DNA of 64,000 nucleotides from Maribacter algarum (ex Lu et al. 2025) (nom. illeg.). GTDB lineage: Bacteria > Bacteroidota > Bacteroidia > Flavobacteriales > Flavobacteriaceae. The notes beneath the pieces were generated by a model that saw nothing but the letters and a program-made list of their open reading frames with translations, was not told where the DNA came from and searched no databases. Positions 18,844-28,448 of the stretch are shown here, one piece after another. A program made the translations under genes and the position numbers. Numbering within the stretch: position 1 is the first letter of the stretch; each line of letters starts with the position of its first letter. The DNA lies in contig CANMAW010000004.1 of assembly GCA_947495915.1 (NCBI GenBank), forward strand, positions 186,001 to 250,000, given 5' to 3'.

Positions 18844-19959
18844 TTAATTTTTTGAAATAACTAATGGTATCTGCATGTTGAACGAATCTCGTGCACCCTG
18901 AGCATTTAAAGTATCAGCAGCACACAATAGCGCAATAGGCTCTCCATTTTCAATAAAAACCTGTGGGCGCTCTAAATGCAGAAATTGCTGTTTTCTACCA
19001 TTTTCCCATGTAATTATACGATCTGAAATTTCAAAATTTTTAGCAGGCTCCCAGTCAAAACCATCTTGAGATTCGTAATGTACCAATGAAAATAATCGTT
19101 GGTTATTTATATGTTTGATACGTTTTACAATCGCACGATATTTACCATCTTGATACCAAATGTATGGGTCTTCTGCAGGAAAGCGCTCTCCTTCAACTGT
19201 AAAAATAGGTTTATCATATTTTTTAAATGGTCCGGTTGGGCTATCTGAGGTTGCAACCATATGTACTACGGGGCCACCATTAGGTGCAGGAAATTTTTTT
19301 CCGACCGCTTTGTAAACCATCAAGTACCCTCCATCTGGCCTTCTACAAAAAGACGGATTAGAAGTCATTAGTGCATCATGCGCAAGACTATCAGTACTAA
19401 TATCTAAAACGGGTTTCTTAAACCGTTTCCATGGTCCATCAGGGTGCTCTGCTACCGCTACCCCTATGCGTTGGTTGTTTCTATGATTCCAATTCAATTT
19501 CTCCTTTCCCGGCACACTCGTTACTACTGCATTACCCGTATTTCCCATGTAATATAAATAGTATTTTCCATCAAATTTATACACCGTAGGATTGTGTGTA
19601 CACCAACCATCCCAATCTTCTTTTTTTGTTCGATTTAAAGCAATATTCTTGAACTCAAAAGGGCCAAAAGGACTTTCGGAGACCGCATGGGCAATTTCTG
19701 AATCGGTTACCCAGGCCCAACCCAACTTTTTTGGCCAACGTGAGTAATACATATGATAAAGACCATCTTCACCTTTTACCATTGAACCACCCCATATACT
19801 TAAACTGTCATTTCTGAATACAGATTTAGTAGCTACTTTTCCAAACTCTATCTTGTAATCGACAGTTTTCTTTTCGGTAGTCATTTTTTGTTTTTCTTGT
19901 TTACAAGATATCAGAAAGACAATTCCAAAAAAAATTGATACCAGCTTTACAATGTTCAT
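18844..19959 (-). CDS. Five-bladed beta-propeller glycosidase-like lipoprotein (GH43/GH117-like)
   Basis: 371 aa with a lipoprotein signal (LISC, Cys19). Repeated blade signatures of family-43/62/117-type propellers occur: GLYHMYYSRW, GKYYLYYMGN, GGYLMVYKA, GKYRAIVKR, each followed by SPTGPF- or HPDGPW-type turns. Acidic residues at the blade starts could be catalytic (EDPYIWYQDG, about 250-260; DWDGWCTHNPT). It is likely to cleave a terminal sugar from a sulfated or anhydro-galactose-containing oligosaccharide. The CAZy family cannot be fixed without a profile search. It lies between an intact and a damaged sulfatase gene. Confidence 0.72.
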   Translation of the reverse strand: MNIVKLVSIFFGIVFLISCKQEKQKMTTEKKTVDYKIEFGKVATKSVFRNDSLSIWGGSMVKGEDGLYHMYYSRWPKKLGWAWVTDSEIAHAVSESPFGPFEFKNIALNRTKKEDWDGWCTHNPTVYKFDGKYYLYYMGNTGNAVVTSVPGKEKLNWNHRNNQRIGVAVAEHPDGPWKRFKKPVLDISTDSLAHDALMTSNPSFCRRPDGGYLMVYKAVGKKFPAPNGGPVVHMVATSDSPTGPFKKYDKPIFTVEGERFPAEDPYIWYQDGKYRAIVKRIKHINNQRLFSLVHYESQDGFDWEPAKNFEISDRIITWENGRKQQFLHLERPQVFIENGEPIALLCAADTLNAQGARDSFNMQIPLVISKN

Positions 19960-19998
19960 TTTTATTCAATATTATTTATTAAAAGGATGTGTTAACTT

Positions 19999-20622
19999 TT
20001 AGTCAGTTTTTCGAAATACCCATGGTTTCCATGATTCGTAACGCACTTTCCATTCATCTAAAGTTCGAGTAGGATATTTAGAAGATAAACCTCCCTCACG
20101 AAACTCCTGAGAAATTCCTGCATCATTGATAGACTTTCGCCATTTGTTTAATTCCATAATGAGCGCTTTCTTCCTGTCTTTCCAATCAGTGCCCATAAAA
20201 CCAAGATCTGCTTCAAAGTTGCAATCAGTTTTTCCAGATTTTATCAAGGCTTTATAATAATCTGCTTCTTGAAGTAACAAGGGCATAGGTTTTATTCCAT
20301 ACGGTAATGGTTTTTTTTCTTCATTTTTAAGTCGGTGTTGTTCGGCTCCAATATAATTTTGATGAAATCCAGTCATCATTGCAGACCGCGAAGGAGAACA
20401 CACAGGACTTGTACAAAAGGCATTCGTATAACGTATGCCTTCAGACGCCAATTTATCGGTAAATGGATTGTTTATTCCTTTAGTGCCGTAGCAACTTAAA
20501 TCAGTACTCCAATCTTTAAGCATTAACCATACAATATTGGGTCGTACGTTTTGTTCTTGTGCCAACACAGGTTTTACCATCAAGACTACAATAGTCATAA
20601 ATAAAATACAAGTTCTACTCAT
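19999..20622 (-). pseudogene. Internally deleted S1 sulfatase
   Basis: Only 207 aa, against about 500 for the family. Residues 1-143 match a sulfatase N-terminus: signal peptide, PNIVWLM, CYGTKG, and CSPSRSAMMTG with Cys75. From about 150 the sequence jumps to a sulfatase-like C-terminal tail (LIMELNKWRKSINDAG... PWVF). The central region with the second metal-binding and sulfate-binding residues is missing. Position 36 is Lys where intact relatives have an acidic metal ligand (LMLKDW here, LMAEDI at 2489-4015). The frame is open, so this is an in-frame deletion, not a frameshift. The start codon overlaps the GH97 stop in a TAATG. It is almost certainly inactive as a sulfatase. Confidence 0.75.
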
Positions 20623-22574
20623 TATTCAATTTTGACAAAGTGAAATACAGCACCACCATTTTCAGCTAAATTTATCTTGATTTCCGAGGATTTAGAAACT
20701 TCTAAAGATTCTTTTTTAAAAGGAGTTGCAGTATGCCATTGTCTAAGATTCGCCTCCTTATTTAGTCCCTTTAAATCAATAGGTTTTGCATTAGAGTCAT
20801 CTAAAAAAACTTCGGCGTTATAAAAACCATTTTCAAGAAAGTTGACATCGATTGATATTTCTTTTTCTTTTCCACTACTTAAAATACCCATATACCAATT
20901 AGTACCTTTTCTTCTTGCTATTATCGCCAATTCACCAATCTTGCTTTGAGGAAGCACAAGAGTTTCATCCCACACGGTTGGCACCTCTTTGATAAATTTC
21001 AGGGCGGGTGCTACTGATTTATTATTTAAGAGGAATTGAGTGTTTTCTGCTATACAATTAAAGGGTGAATAGAATGTTACCAAAGTACCTAATTGATGCG
21101 CCCAAGTGGTTTCTCCTGGTTCAGTAAAACCAATAGGTGTATAATCAGCGTGCCCTGTGACATATCTAGTAAATGGAAGTGCGGCGTTGTGTGAGGCAGG
21201 TAACGGACCCTCTTTCATATGGTTTACTTCTAAACCCCTAATACCTTCTCGTGTAACCTCATTGGGGTACGTTCTATATTCTCCAGAACTCTGATTGCAT
21301 CCATGAAAATTCACCATCAATTGGCGTTCAGCTGATTTTCTTAATACCGCTTCATTAAAATCAATTATCGATTTCGTCTGCCCATTCATAAAATCAACTT
21401 TTATACCTAGTGCTCCTGTTTCTTTTACACTATCTAAAAACTTTTCCATGACTGCATAGTCATTTATCGGGTTATTGATTTCTTTAGAATGCTTCCACAC
21501 GAAAATTCCAATTTGTTTAGCTTTAGCATACGCACTCAATTCACTAATTTTCCCCCATTTGCCTTCCCATTTTTCCCAGCCTTCATCAATCATACTGTAT
21601 TGAAAATTAAGGGAGCTGGCATCATCAATCATGGCCATTTCCTCATCAAAATCTACATGTTTACCTGACCACCAATGCCAAACAGATTTTCCCGGTTTTA
21701 TCCAACTTCTATCTTTGAAAAGCGTTTCACTAGGCGCCGGGTTTAAAGAAGAAACCATTGTATTATTGACCAGTGCATTCAAATTTTCTGCAAAAAGAAC
21801 GCATCTCCAGGGGGTTAAAACATTACCGGTTATTTCAAACCCTAATTTACCTTCAGTAAAATTAGCCTGAAACGTATTATTTGCTATAGCTTCAAGTCTC
21901 ATACCACTATAGTTGTAAAGTGCTGCTTCTGCTAAAAGTAAAAATTCACCGCTTGGTAATTCACAGGTTAGCGTCAAGCCTTGTACTGGCCCCATTTTTG
22001 AAACATTAAGCATCTCAGAAATATCTGCCGAACGCCATTCGCCTGCATGAGATTTAAGTTTCCAATCGCTATCACGTTCAAAGTACCAAACTTTAGATTT
22101 CGGAGGTATATGAAATGTACTCAACTCAGATATAACCTTTTGAATTCCATCGCTTTCAACAAAATAGCGATATGCCACACCTTCATCAGAAATTTGAAAA
22201 TGAAGTTGCCATTGAAATCCGTCTGATTCTGAAACTTCATAAATGAATTCTTCCGCTTTATAAGAAGCTTTATTTTTTATTCCGAATACAGAATAACTAA
22301 AATCCAACTTATTTGATTTAAGTAGTTTAATTTTACTATTTACCCCCAGCGTTTTATCATTCAAAACAATTCCTAAAAAAGAGGTGTCAAGAACCATTTG
22401 ATTATCTCTTTCAATTTTAAATGCCAGTTTCTGCTGATTCGTTTGAAACAATGCGACCTCGGTGTTATTCACCTTCATATATAATACCTTGTGACCACTA
22501 TCGATATCGGTACATCTATTCAAGAAAAACACAAGCAAAGACAAACCAAATAAAATGAACGTAAACTTCTTCAA
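20622..22574 (-). CDS. GH97 glycosidase, retaining type (alpha-galactosidase-like)
   Basis: 650 aa, lipoprotein-like signal (hydrophobic 4-18, LNRC). The N-terminal beta-sandwich, catalytic barrel and C-terminal beta domain of GH97 are recognisable (WHWWSGKHVDF, FVWKHSKE, GIKVDFMNG, TREGIRGLE). Asp394 in KVDF is at the place of the retaining nucleophile and Glu449 lies 55 residues later, the same spacing I recall for Asp415/Glu470 of the retaining alpha-galactosidase BtGal97b. This points to alpha-galactosidase activity rather than the inverting SusB type. The start is TTG at 22574; the nearby ATG is out of frame. Confidence 0.88.
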   Translation of the reverse strand: MKKFTFILFGLSLLVFFLNRCTDIDSGHKVLYMKVNNTEVALFQTNQQKLAFKIERDNQMVLDTSFLGIVLNDKTLGVNSKIKLLKSNKLDFSYSVFGIKNKASYKAEEFIYEVSESDGFQWQLHFQISDEGVAYRYFVESDGIQKVISELSTFHIPPKSKVWYFERDSDWKLKSHAGEWRSADISEMLNVSKMGPVQGLTLTCELPSGEFLLLAEAALYNYSGMRLEAIANNTFQANFTEGKLGFEITGNVLTPWRCVLFAENLNALVNNTMVSSLNPAPSETLFKDRSWIKPGKSVWHWWSGKHVDFDEEMAMIDDASSLNFQYSMIDEGWEKWEGKWGKISELSAYAKAKQIGIFVWKHSKEINNPINDYAVMEKFLDSVKETGALGIKVDFMNGQTKSIIDFNEAVLRKSAERQLMVNFHGCNQSSGEYRTYPNEVTREGIRGLEVNHMKEGPLPASHNAALPFTRYVTGHADYTPIGFTEPGETTWAHQLGTLVTFYSPFNCIAENTQFLLNNKSVAPALKFIKEVPTVWDETLVLPQSKIGELAIIARRKGTNWYMGILSSGKEKEISIDVNFLENGFYNAEVFLDDSNAKPIDLKGLNKEANLRQWHTATPFKKESLEVSKSSEIKINLAENGGAVFHFVKIE

Positions 22575-22618
22575 ATCATATCTCTTTACAATTACAACAA
22601 ACTCACAAACAACACATT

Positions 22619-22656
22619 AGACTAATAAAGCACTTTAACTAAAAGGTAATTAGTCT
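22619..22656. other. Stem-loop between 372-aa gene and GH97 gene
   Basis: AGACTAAT (22619-22626) and ATTAGTCT (22649-22656) form a perfect 8-bp stem with an inner AAAG/CTTT pairing. It lies in the 98-bp gap between the SGAT-protein stop and the GH97 start. No T-tract follows on the minus strand, so it is not a classical terminator. It may be an mRNA processing or attenuation element, or chance. Confidence 0.35.
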
Positions 22657-22672
22657 TAAATTAAAAAGTTAT

Positions 22673-23791
22673 TCAATAAGCATTTTCTTCCAAAAACTCT
22701 CTTGCTATGTAGGCGTAGGTTTCACTATCAGAAGATGAAAATGCTTCAAGGTTTCTTTTAACTTCAAAGCCAATTTTTTCATTCTTTTTTAAATGACCTA
22801 AGAATTTCTTTAACTGATTGCTACTCATGGATTTCAACTTAGACGATAATACCATAGTTACAAAACTTGGAGCTTCATCTAAGAAATTGATTAATGTACT
22901 TTTGCTACCACTATCAATAATATCATAGGCCTCCCAAAATGGTTTTTGCAATGTTGGGGTATCTTTGTATTTTGATGTTATTCGTTTGGCTATTATACTT
23001 CGAACCAGAGGCGTGCTAGTTTTAAATACTTCTACAATTTGTTTATAATGCTCTTGGTATTGAGAATCTTCAATTTTTTCAAGTGCAAAGAGTTGATAAT
23101 CATCGTTGATACTATATAACATATCTCTGATCATATAATCATCTAAAACCGACAGAGAATTATGCTTTAGTTGTTCGCGAATATCACTATGAACTATTTT
23201 CCAAACGGTGTAACATGAATACAATGCCCCAGAAACGATAGCTTCTTTAACCCTTGCAATTGTTGCTCCTGCAACAGCATCAACTCCATTTACGCTTCTC
23301 AATTTTGGCTTTTCAACCAATTGATTAATACTTCGCCTTCCTAATATAGATTTATCATCAGCTAATAGGGTATGTAATTTTTGATAGTCTTGAACCTCAA
23401 ATTCATCGTGATCGTGTTTGGTCAGCGGCATTTCAGGAAACCGATCAAAACCTGCATACTCACCTAAAAGTGTCCAGTATAACCGAATATTCATCAATTT
23501 ACACTCGCCATCGGCACAAACGGGAGTATTAATATTTGCTGTATATAAAACTGGTTTCTGATTTTCGCCAATTAACGCCAGAACCGGCTGCTTACCAATG
23601 GAATCAACTTCAATATAAAAACTTGTTTTTTTGGGAATTAAACGACTACCTTCTTTCCATTTCAATACATAAAATTCTGGTGCCTTATCTAATACCTCAA
23701 ACGACGAAAAAAACGAAGCATCATGTTCAAAATTCTTTCCTGTATTTAGGAAGAGTACGAGTAATATAATGATTGGAAATAGATACTTCAT
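22673..23791 (-). CDS. Exported protein with AGAT flavinylation-like motif, partner of FAD oxidoreductase
   Basis: 372 aa, paralogue of 12053-13171. The N-terminus is a signal or anchor (about 4-17). Conserved features are the Cys92/Cys97 pair (C-x4-C followed by Lys), a W-x3-GEY segment, DY-KLH, and VDAVAGAT with Thr177 in the position used for covalent FMN in NqrC/RnfG-type domains. A conserved Cys193 lies about 16 residues after it. The remainder is helical. It starts 9 bp after the stop of the FAD oxidoreductase gene at 23801-25594, repeating the pairing seen at 12-15 kb. Function unassigned; an electron-transfer flavoprotein is my inference. Confidence 0.75.
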   Translation of the reverse strand: MKYLFPIIILLVLFLNTGKNFEHDASFFSSFEVLDKAPEFYVLKWKEGSRLIPKKTSFYIEVDSIGKQPVLALIGENQKPVLYTANINTPVCADGECKLMNIRLYWTLLGEYAGFDRFPEMPLTKHDHDEFEVQDYQKLHTLLADDKSILGRRSINQLVEKPKLRSVNGVDAVAGATIARVKEAIVSGALYSCYTVWKIVHSDIREQLKHNSLSVLDDYMIRDMLYSINDDYQLFALEKIEDSQYQEHYKQIVEVFKTSTPLVRSIIAKRITSKYKDTPTLQKPFWEAYDIIDSGSKSTLINFLDEAPSFVTMVLSSKLKSMSSNQLKKFLGHLKKNEKIGFEVKRNLEAFSSSDSETYAYIAREFLEENAY

Positions 23792-23800
23792 CTGGTTAAA

Positions 23801-25594
23801 TTACTTTTTTATCTCTGGAATTTTTTCAAACTTTTGATCTTCAATTAGCGCTAAATACTCCTTCAAATAGCCAGTATAAACCTCTCTAGGATTAACGTCG
23901 TACTTTTTACAAATTACCGCTGCTATACCCACTGCTGCACCCATTTGACCTGTTGTTAACATCACCCGAGGCCCTCCTAACCCAGCATGAGAGCAACTAA
24001 AGTTTCGACCGGCCATGAACAAATTAGAAATATTTTTAGAATACAAACTACGGTATGGAATGTAGTATTGCGGTGTTTTATAAAACAAGGCCTCTGAAAT
24101 AAAATCAGGATTGTTTTCGTCTTCTAATATAGTTTGATAATGTATATCTACATCTCTGGTTTCGGTAACAACCCCATCAGCAAATTTTGTACCCTCCTTA
24201 GCATCATTAAAGGTAAAAATATAATCACCCACAAGTCTTCTAGATTCACGTTTACCAACTAAAGAAGAAACCCATTCGAGTTTTACATTTGCATTTGCAG
24301 TATCTTTTTTTGCATTTGAAAAAGAACCATAAATAGCTCTTAGCATATGGTCACGAATTTCTTCTGCATCATCAATTTGATTGTAATCAGGGTTACTAAA
24401 TTCCCATTGCCATTCGCCTGCAACCTTGGCATAATCTCGTGCAACTGGCATTGCCCAAGGCACTTCTGGAAAAAGCACTTCTTTGTTTATTTCTTTAGAG
24501 CCCCATAAAACAGAGGAGCCCATAACTGCATTATCAGCTTCTTTCGGACTCCATAGTTCTCCATGCTCTTCCCAATCTTCACCATATGTTTCTGCGCTCT
24601 CTCTACCATATGAAAACTCTGCACCGGCCCAAAACCCAATCCATCCGTCACCTGTTGCATCAACAAATCTAGGAGCTTCAAAGCGAATTCGATTTCCCGT
24701 TGCGGTCTGTCTTGCATCAACATACTGAATTTCATTGTTTATTGCTTTGGCATCATAAGCTCTATGATTTAAAAACAAATCAATATTTTCATAACTCTTC
24801 ACATTGGTATCACGCTTTTTCTGATCTAATTTGGCATCTGCACTACCATTAGGGTAATGTTCTGTATCAATTTTTCTAAGAATACGTTCAAAATTACCGT
24901 AGATACCTAGGGTATGTACTCGTATTTCTTCGCTTGCATTTCCTCCGAGTACTGGTCGATCATGTATTAATGCGACTTCAAGCCCTTGTTCTGCTGCTGC
25001 TATAGCGGTCGCACAACCGGCTAACCCCCCACCCACAACTACAAGGTCGTAGCCTTTCGAAATGTTAGGTGCATTAGGTTCAGCTTTTATTTTTTTCCTC
25101 CACTCCGCTAACTTTTTAGAAGAGGTTGGAGGTTCAACTTCAGATGTAGAGAAGTATATGGCGTCTATTCGACCATCAAATCCTGTTAAGTCTACCAATT
25201 CTAAGTCTATTTCCTTTTCAGTTATTTGAATCTTATCTACATATTCCCAACCCCAACCTGAACGTAAACCCAGTATTTTAGCAATACGCTGATTATTAAT
25301 TACTAATTGAAATCGCCCAGGAGCTTCCCAGTTTCCTGGCACCCAATTTTTTGTTCTTACCCAAACATGATAGTTACCAGTTGATTCAAAATTCACTTTG
25401 GTTGTAGCATTTTTTACCGGTACACCAATACCATGAGCCAACAAATAAGGTGAGCCCATTTGTTGTTCAAACTGAGGATCAATAACCCAACCTCCAGGAT
25501 TATCGAAACTTTCCGCTTCAATTAAAATGTCTTGGGCAAAATTGCTTTGTATAATTAAAACAAAGATTACTAAAAGTCTCATTGTATTTTTCAT
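23801..25594 (-). CDS. Secreted FAD-dependent oxidoreductase with N-terminal beta-sandwich
   Basis: 597 aa with a Sec signal (residues 1-20, ending in NFAQ). Residues ~22-150 resemble a carbohydrate-binding-type beta-sandwich (IEAESFDNPGGWVID, GNYHVWVRTKNW, DLTGFDGRIDAIYFS). The FAD domain starts at 183 with VVVGGGLAGCATA and contains DRPVLGGNASEE (212-223), nearly the same block as the FAD enzyme at 13162-15081. Sec-type export of an FAD enzyme is notable because its relative uses a Tat signal. It is followed 9 bp later by the AGAT protein. Predicted role: periplasmic oxidation of a sugar or oligosaccharide. Confidence 0.83.
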   Translation of the reverse strand: MKNTMRLLVIFVLIIQSNFAQDILIEAESFDNPGGWVIDPQFEQQMGSPYLLAHGIGVPVKNATTKVNFESTGNYHVWVRTKNWVPGNWEAPGRFQLVINNQRIAKILGLRSGWGWEYVDKIQITEKEIDLELVDLTGFDGRIDAIYFSTSEVEPPTSSKKLAEWRKKIKAEPNAPNISKGYDLVVVGGGLAGCATAIAAAEQGLEVALIHDRPVLGGNASEEIRVHTLGIYGNFERILRKIDTEHYPNGSADAKLDQKKRDTNVKSYENIDLFLNHRAYDAKAINNEIQYVDARQTATGNRIRFEAPRFVDATGDGWIGFWAGAEFSYGRESAETYGEDWEEHGELWSPKEADNAVMGSSVLWGSKEINKEVLFPEVPWAMPVARDYAKVAGEWQWEFSNPDYNQIDDAEEIRDHMLRAIYGSFSNAKKDTANANVKLEWVSSLVGKRESRRLVGDYIFTFNDAKEGTKFADGVVTETRDVDIHYQTILEDENNPDFISEALFYKTPQYYIPYRSLYSKNISNLFMAGRNFSCSHAGLGGPRVMLTTGQMGAAVGIAAVICKKYDVNPREVYTGYLKEYLALIEDQKFEKIPEIKK

Positions 25595-25601
25595 TCGCTA
25601 T

Positions 25602-27293
25602 TTAATCATTCCAATGTTCGTCAATAACCTTTTGAATGTGCGGATAGTTAGCATCCGTTTCATTCAAATCTTCACGCATCTGAATCAATTGCTTTTTTAA
25701 CTCTGCAATAGTTTCTTTATAGGCAGGATCAGTATAAGCGTTATTCATTTCTTTTGGATCTTTTGTTAGATCGTAAAATTCCCAAGCGGGAGGTGTGTCA
25801 TGTGTAAAATCATTACCCCAACTTGCCTTATTCCATTCAGCATCAGGATCTTTTGTGTCGACCCAATATTTGCCGTAGTAAAAAATCAACTTGTATTTTT
25901 TAGATCGAATTCCGAAATGAGCAGGATTTTGGTGTTTATGTGCCAAATGCATCCAGTATCGATAATAAGTTGCTTGTTGCCAATCTTCTGGTTCTTCACC
26001 TGTTTCTAAAATAGATTTGAAGCTTTTTCCTTGCATATAATCAGGAGTTGTTCCTCCTGCTAATTCAATCATAGTTGGTGCAAAATCAGTGTTATTTATT
26101 ATGGCATCAGTTCTAATACCTGCTTCGATTTTTTCCGGGTAACGCACGAAAAAAGGCATACGCATCGATTCATCATACATCCAACGTTTATCAATATAAT
26201 CATGCTCGCCTAACATAAAACCTTGATCTCCAGTATAAACTATAATCGTATTATCTAATAAATCTTCTTCTTTCAAATAATCTAAAAGACGCTTGATATT
26301 GTCATCAACACCTTTCACACATCTCAAATATTTCTTCAGATAATCTTGATATAGATTACTAGTATACTCTTTTTCAGCAGCATTCATTTTCCATTTTACC
26401 AATTCATCAGGTTTAATACTAGAGGCTTCACGATATTTTTTATAAACTGTACTGTCGTTCCAATTTATATTCATTGCTTGATTACGAATCAAATTTCGAT
26501 GTGATACCGAAGAACCAATAACCCGTGTTAAAGAATCATTTTTACCTCTTACCGCCTCTGAACCATGATTACCAATCTCATACAAACTTTCGGGTTCAGG
26601 AATAAAAGTATCAGCTAAATAATCTTCATATCGTGGGGCATATTCAAAATCATCGTGAGGTGCTTTGAAGTGATGCATTAAGAAAAACGGTTCGTTCGGA
26701 TCTCGTTTGTTTTTCAAGTAGTCTAAAGTAGCATCCATAATCATGTCTGAAGAATGCCCAGTAGTTTTAACCACATTTTCAGGCCATGGTTGTTCACCTT
26801 GTACTCTGAACACTGGATTAAAGTACTTGCCTTGACCTGGTAATACTTGATAATAATCAAATGCAGCAGGTTCATGGTGTAAATGCCATTTACCTACTAT
26901 AGCAGTTTGATAACCTAGCTTTTTCATTTCTATCGGCAAGTATTGATTTTCAGGTGCAATTGCACCTTCTAAATCAAGCACACCGCTTGTTTGCGCGCGT
27001 TGCCCTGTAATAATCGCAGCTCTACTAGGCACGCAAATAGCATTGTTTACAAAAGCATTTTCAAAAATAATACCTTCTTTTGCTAAGGCATCTAAATTTG
27101 GAGTAGGATTTAATGCTGCCAAACGGCTACCGTAAATACCAAAACCTTGTGTGGTATGATCATCAGACATGATGTAAATGATATTAGGTTTTTTAACAAC
27201 TTTTTCTTCCTCTTTTTCATCGCAAGAAATTAGTGTAACAAAAGCTAAAACTAAAGCAAACCATACTTGGTTTAGATGTTTGGCATTTTTCAT
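25602..27293 (-). CDS. S1-family sulfatase, lipoprotein
   Basis: 563 aa with a lipoprotein signal (LISC, Cys24). Metal ligands begin in IMSDDHTTQGFGIYG; the formylglycine motif CVPSR has Cys87 and is followed by AAIITGQRA. The late metal segment is YTGDQGFMLGEHD, and the C-terminal half keeps KRWMYDESMRMPF, all typical of choline-sulfatase/iduronate-sulfatase-like S1 enzymes active on glycans. It lies 7 bp upstream of the FAD oxidoreductase gene, so desulfation and oxidation enzymes are probably co-transcribed. Confidence 0.93.
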   Translation of the reverse strand: MKNAKHLNQVWFALVLAFVTLISCDEKEEEKVVKKPNIIYIMSDDHTTQGFGIYGSRLAALNPTPNLDALAKEGIIFENAFVNNAICVPSRAAIITGQRAQTSGVLDLEGAIAPENQYLPIEMKKLGYQTAIVGKWHLHHEPAAFDYYQVLPGQGKYFNPVFRVQGEQPWPENVVKTTGHSSDMIMDATLDYLKNKRDPNEPFFLMHHFKAPHDDFEYAPRYEDYLADTFIPEPESLYEIGNHGSEAVRGKNDSLTRVIGSSVSHRNLIRNQAMNINWNDSTVYKKYREASSIKPDELVKWKMNAAEKEYTSNLYQDYLKKYLRCVKGVDDNIKRLLDYLKEEDLLDNTIIVYTGDQGFMLGEHDYIDKRWMYDESMRMPFFVRYPEKIEAGIRTDAIINNTDFAPTMIELAGGTTPDYMQGKSFKSILETGEEPEDWQQATYYRYWMHLAHKHQNPAHFGIRSKKYKLIFYYGKYWVDTKDPDAEWNKASWGNDFTHDTPPAWEFYDLTKDPKEMNNAYTDPAYKETIAELKKQLIQMREDLNETDANYPHIQKVIDEHWND

Positions 27294-27434
27294 ATATTCT
27301 GTATACTTGAACTTTTTCTGAATAACTAGAAAATTTTTATGTGTTCTAAATATAAGAAATGAAAACTGCAGTATTGGGTAAATTGGCTAGACATGATATG
27401 GACAAGACCATTTGTTATACAGTTTTATGTCTAC

Positions 27435-27469
27435 AAAAAAACCAACCCCTAAAATGGAATTGGCTTTTT
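27435..27469 (-). terminator. Intrinsic terminator downstream of isomerase gene
   Basis: Read on the minus strand, AAAAAGCCAA pairs with TTGGTTTTTT around a 14-nt loop with one mismatch, and the second arm runs into a T-tract. It lies 25 bp past the stop of the sugar isomerase-like gene at 27494, so that gene appears to end its own transcript. Confidence 0.6.
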
Positions 27470-27493
27470 ACTATTTGGCTAAGCAATTTGATA

Positions 27494-28354
27494 TTACTTA
27501 AAACCGAATTTCTTTAATGCTTTATGGCTAATCACAATAACATCTAGCGGCTGTTCTTCCCAACTGTTATCTTGCTCAACCATATAATATTTCATACCTG
27601 ACTTCTTTTTATGTTTCAGTATTCGAGCAAAATCTATACTACCTGTTCCAACTGGAGCAAATTTGCCTTCTTTATCCATATCTTTTACATGCCAACTTTT
27701 GAAACGTTTTGGATACTTTTCAAAATACGCAACCGGATCAGCTCCGGCTTTAGTCACCCAAAACAAATCCATTTGAAAATTCACATATTTCGGATCAGTG
27801 TTCTCCAATAAATAATCAATGATGACTACCCCATCAGCATCTTTCATAAACTCAAAATCATGATTATGATAAAGTAACTGAAGTCCGTATTCATCTGCCT
27901 TCTTACCAAGAGTAGTCAAAATATTTGCCAAATTTTCTGCACCACCAGTCATACTCATGGTATTTGTTTCATTATCATATTTGAAAAGACCCATGGGAGG
28001 TATTGGCACTACGAAATATTTAAAACCTGCGGCTTTAGCACTTGCCATTTCTTTATCAGCATTTTCAAGTGTAACGGAACTTTGATGAGTACTAATAGCA
28101 TTTAAACCGAGTTCTTTGGTCAAATTTTTGAAATTTTCTGGCGTCATATCATAGTACTTACCATCTTTATAACCCGCAGCTTCAATATTTAAATACCCTG
28201 TTTCTGCTACAGCTTGTAAAGTAGCTCTAGTATTAGTTGCCATATCATCACGTACGGTATACAAAGCTAATCCTCCATAAGAATCTTGCGCTTTCATGTT
28301 TTCTATCCCCATAAAAAGTAAAATTACTAGTACAATTTTGTACATTTTCTTCAT
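27494..28354 (-). CDS. Secreted sugar phosphate isomerase/epimerase-like TIM-barrel protein
   Basis: 286 aa with a signal peptide (hydrophobic 7-20, cleavage near MKAQD). The xylose-isomerase-like/AP-endonuclease-2 barrel is recognisable from LALYTVRDDM, YLNIEAAGY, LGLNAISTHQ, LLYHNHDFEF, NFQMDLFWV, SWHVKDMD and MVEQD, which supply the Glu/His/Asp metal ligands. Similar exported proteins occur in glycan islands of Bacteroidetes, usually with unknown activity, and some act on 3-keto sugars. That would fit a setting rich in FAD sugar oxidases, but is inference. Confidence 0.8.
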   Translation of the reverse strand: MKKMYKIVLVILLFMGIENMKAQDSYGGLALYTVRDDMATNTRATLQAVAETGYLNIEAAGYKDGKYYDMTPENFKNLTKELGLNAISTHQSSVTLENADKEMASAKAAGFKYFVVPIPPMGLFKYDNETNTMSMTGGAENLANILTTLGKKADEYGLQLLYHNHDFEFMKDADGVVIIDYLLENTDPKYVNFQMDLFWVTKAGADPVAYFEKYPKRFKSWHVKDMDKEGKFAPVGTGSIDFARILKHKKKSGMKYYMVEQDNSWEEQPLDVIVISHKALKKFGFK

Positions 28355-28448
28355 GACTTATCAATTTTAATTATTTGTTGATTATCGAATATAATGTTAA
28401 TCACACAATTCGCTATAATTTATTGGAATTATTCTATTAATCAAAAAT

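Noticed and set aside
19999-20622. Frameshift as the cause of the short sulfatase
   Set aside because: The missing centre is not present in another frame; the gene is bounded directly by GH97, so a deletion is the explanation.
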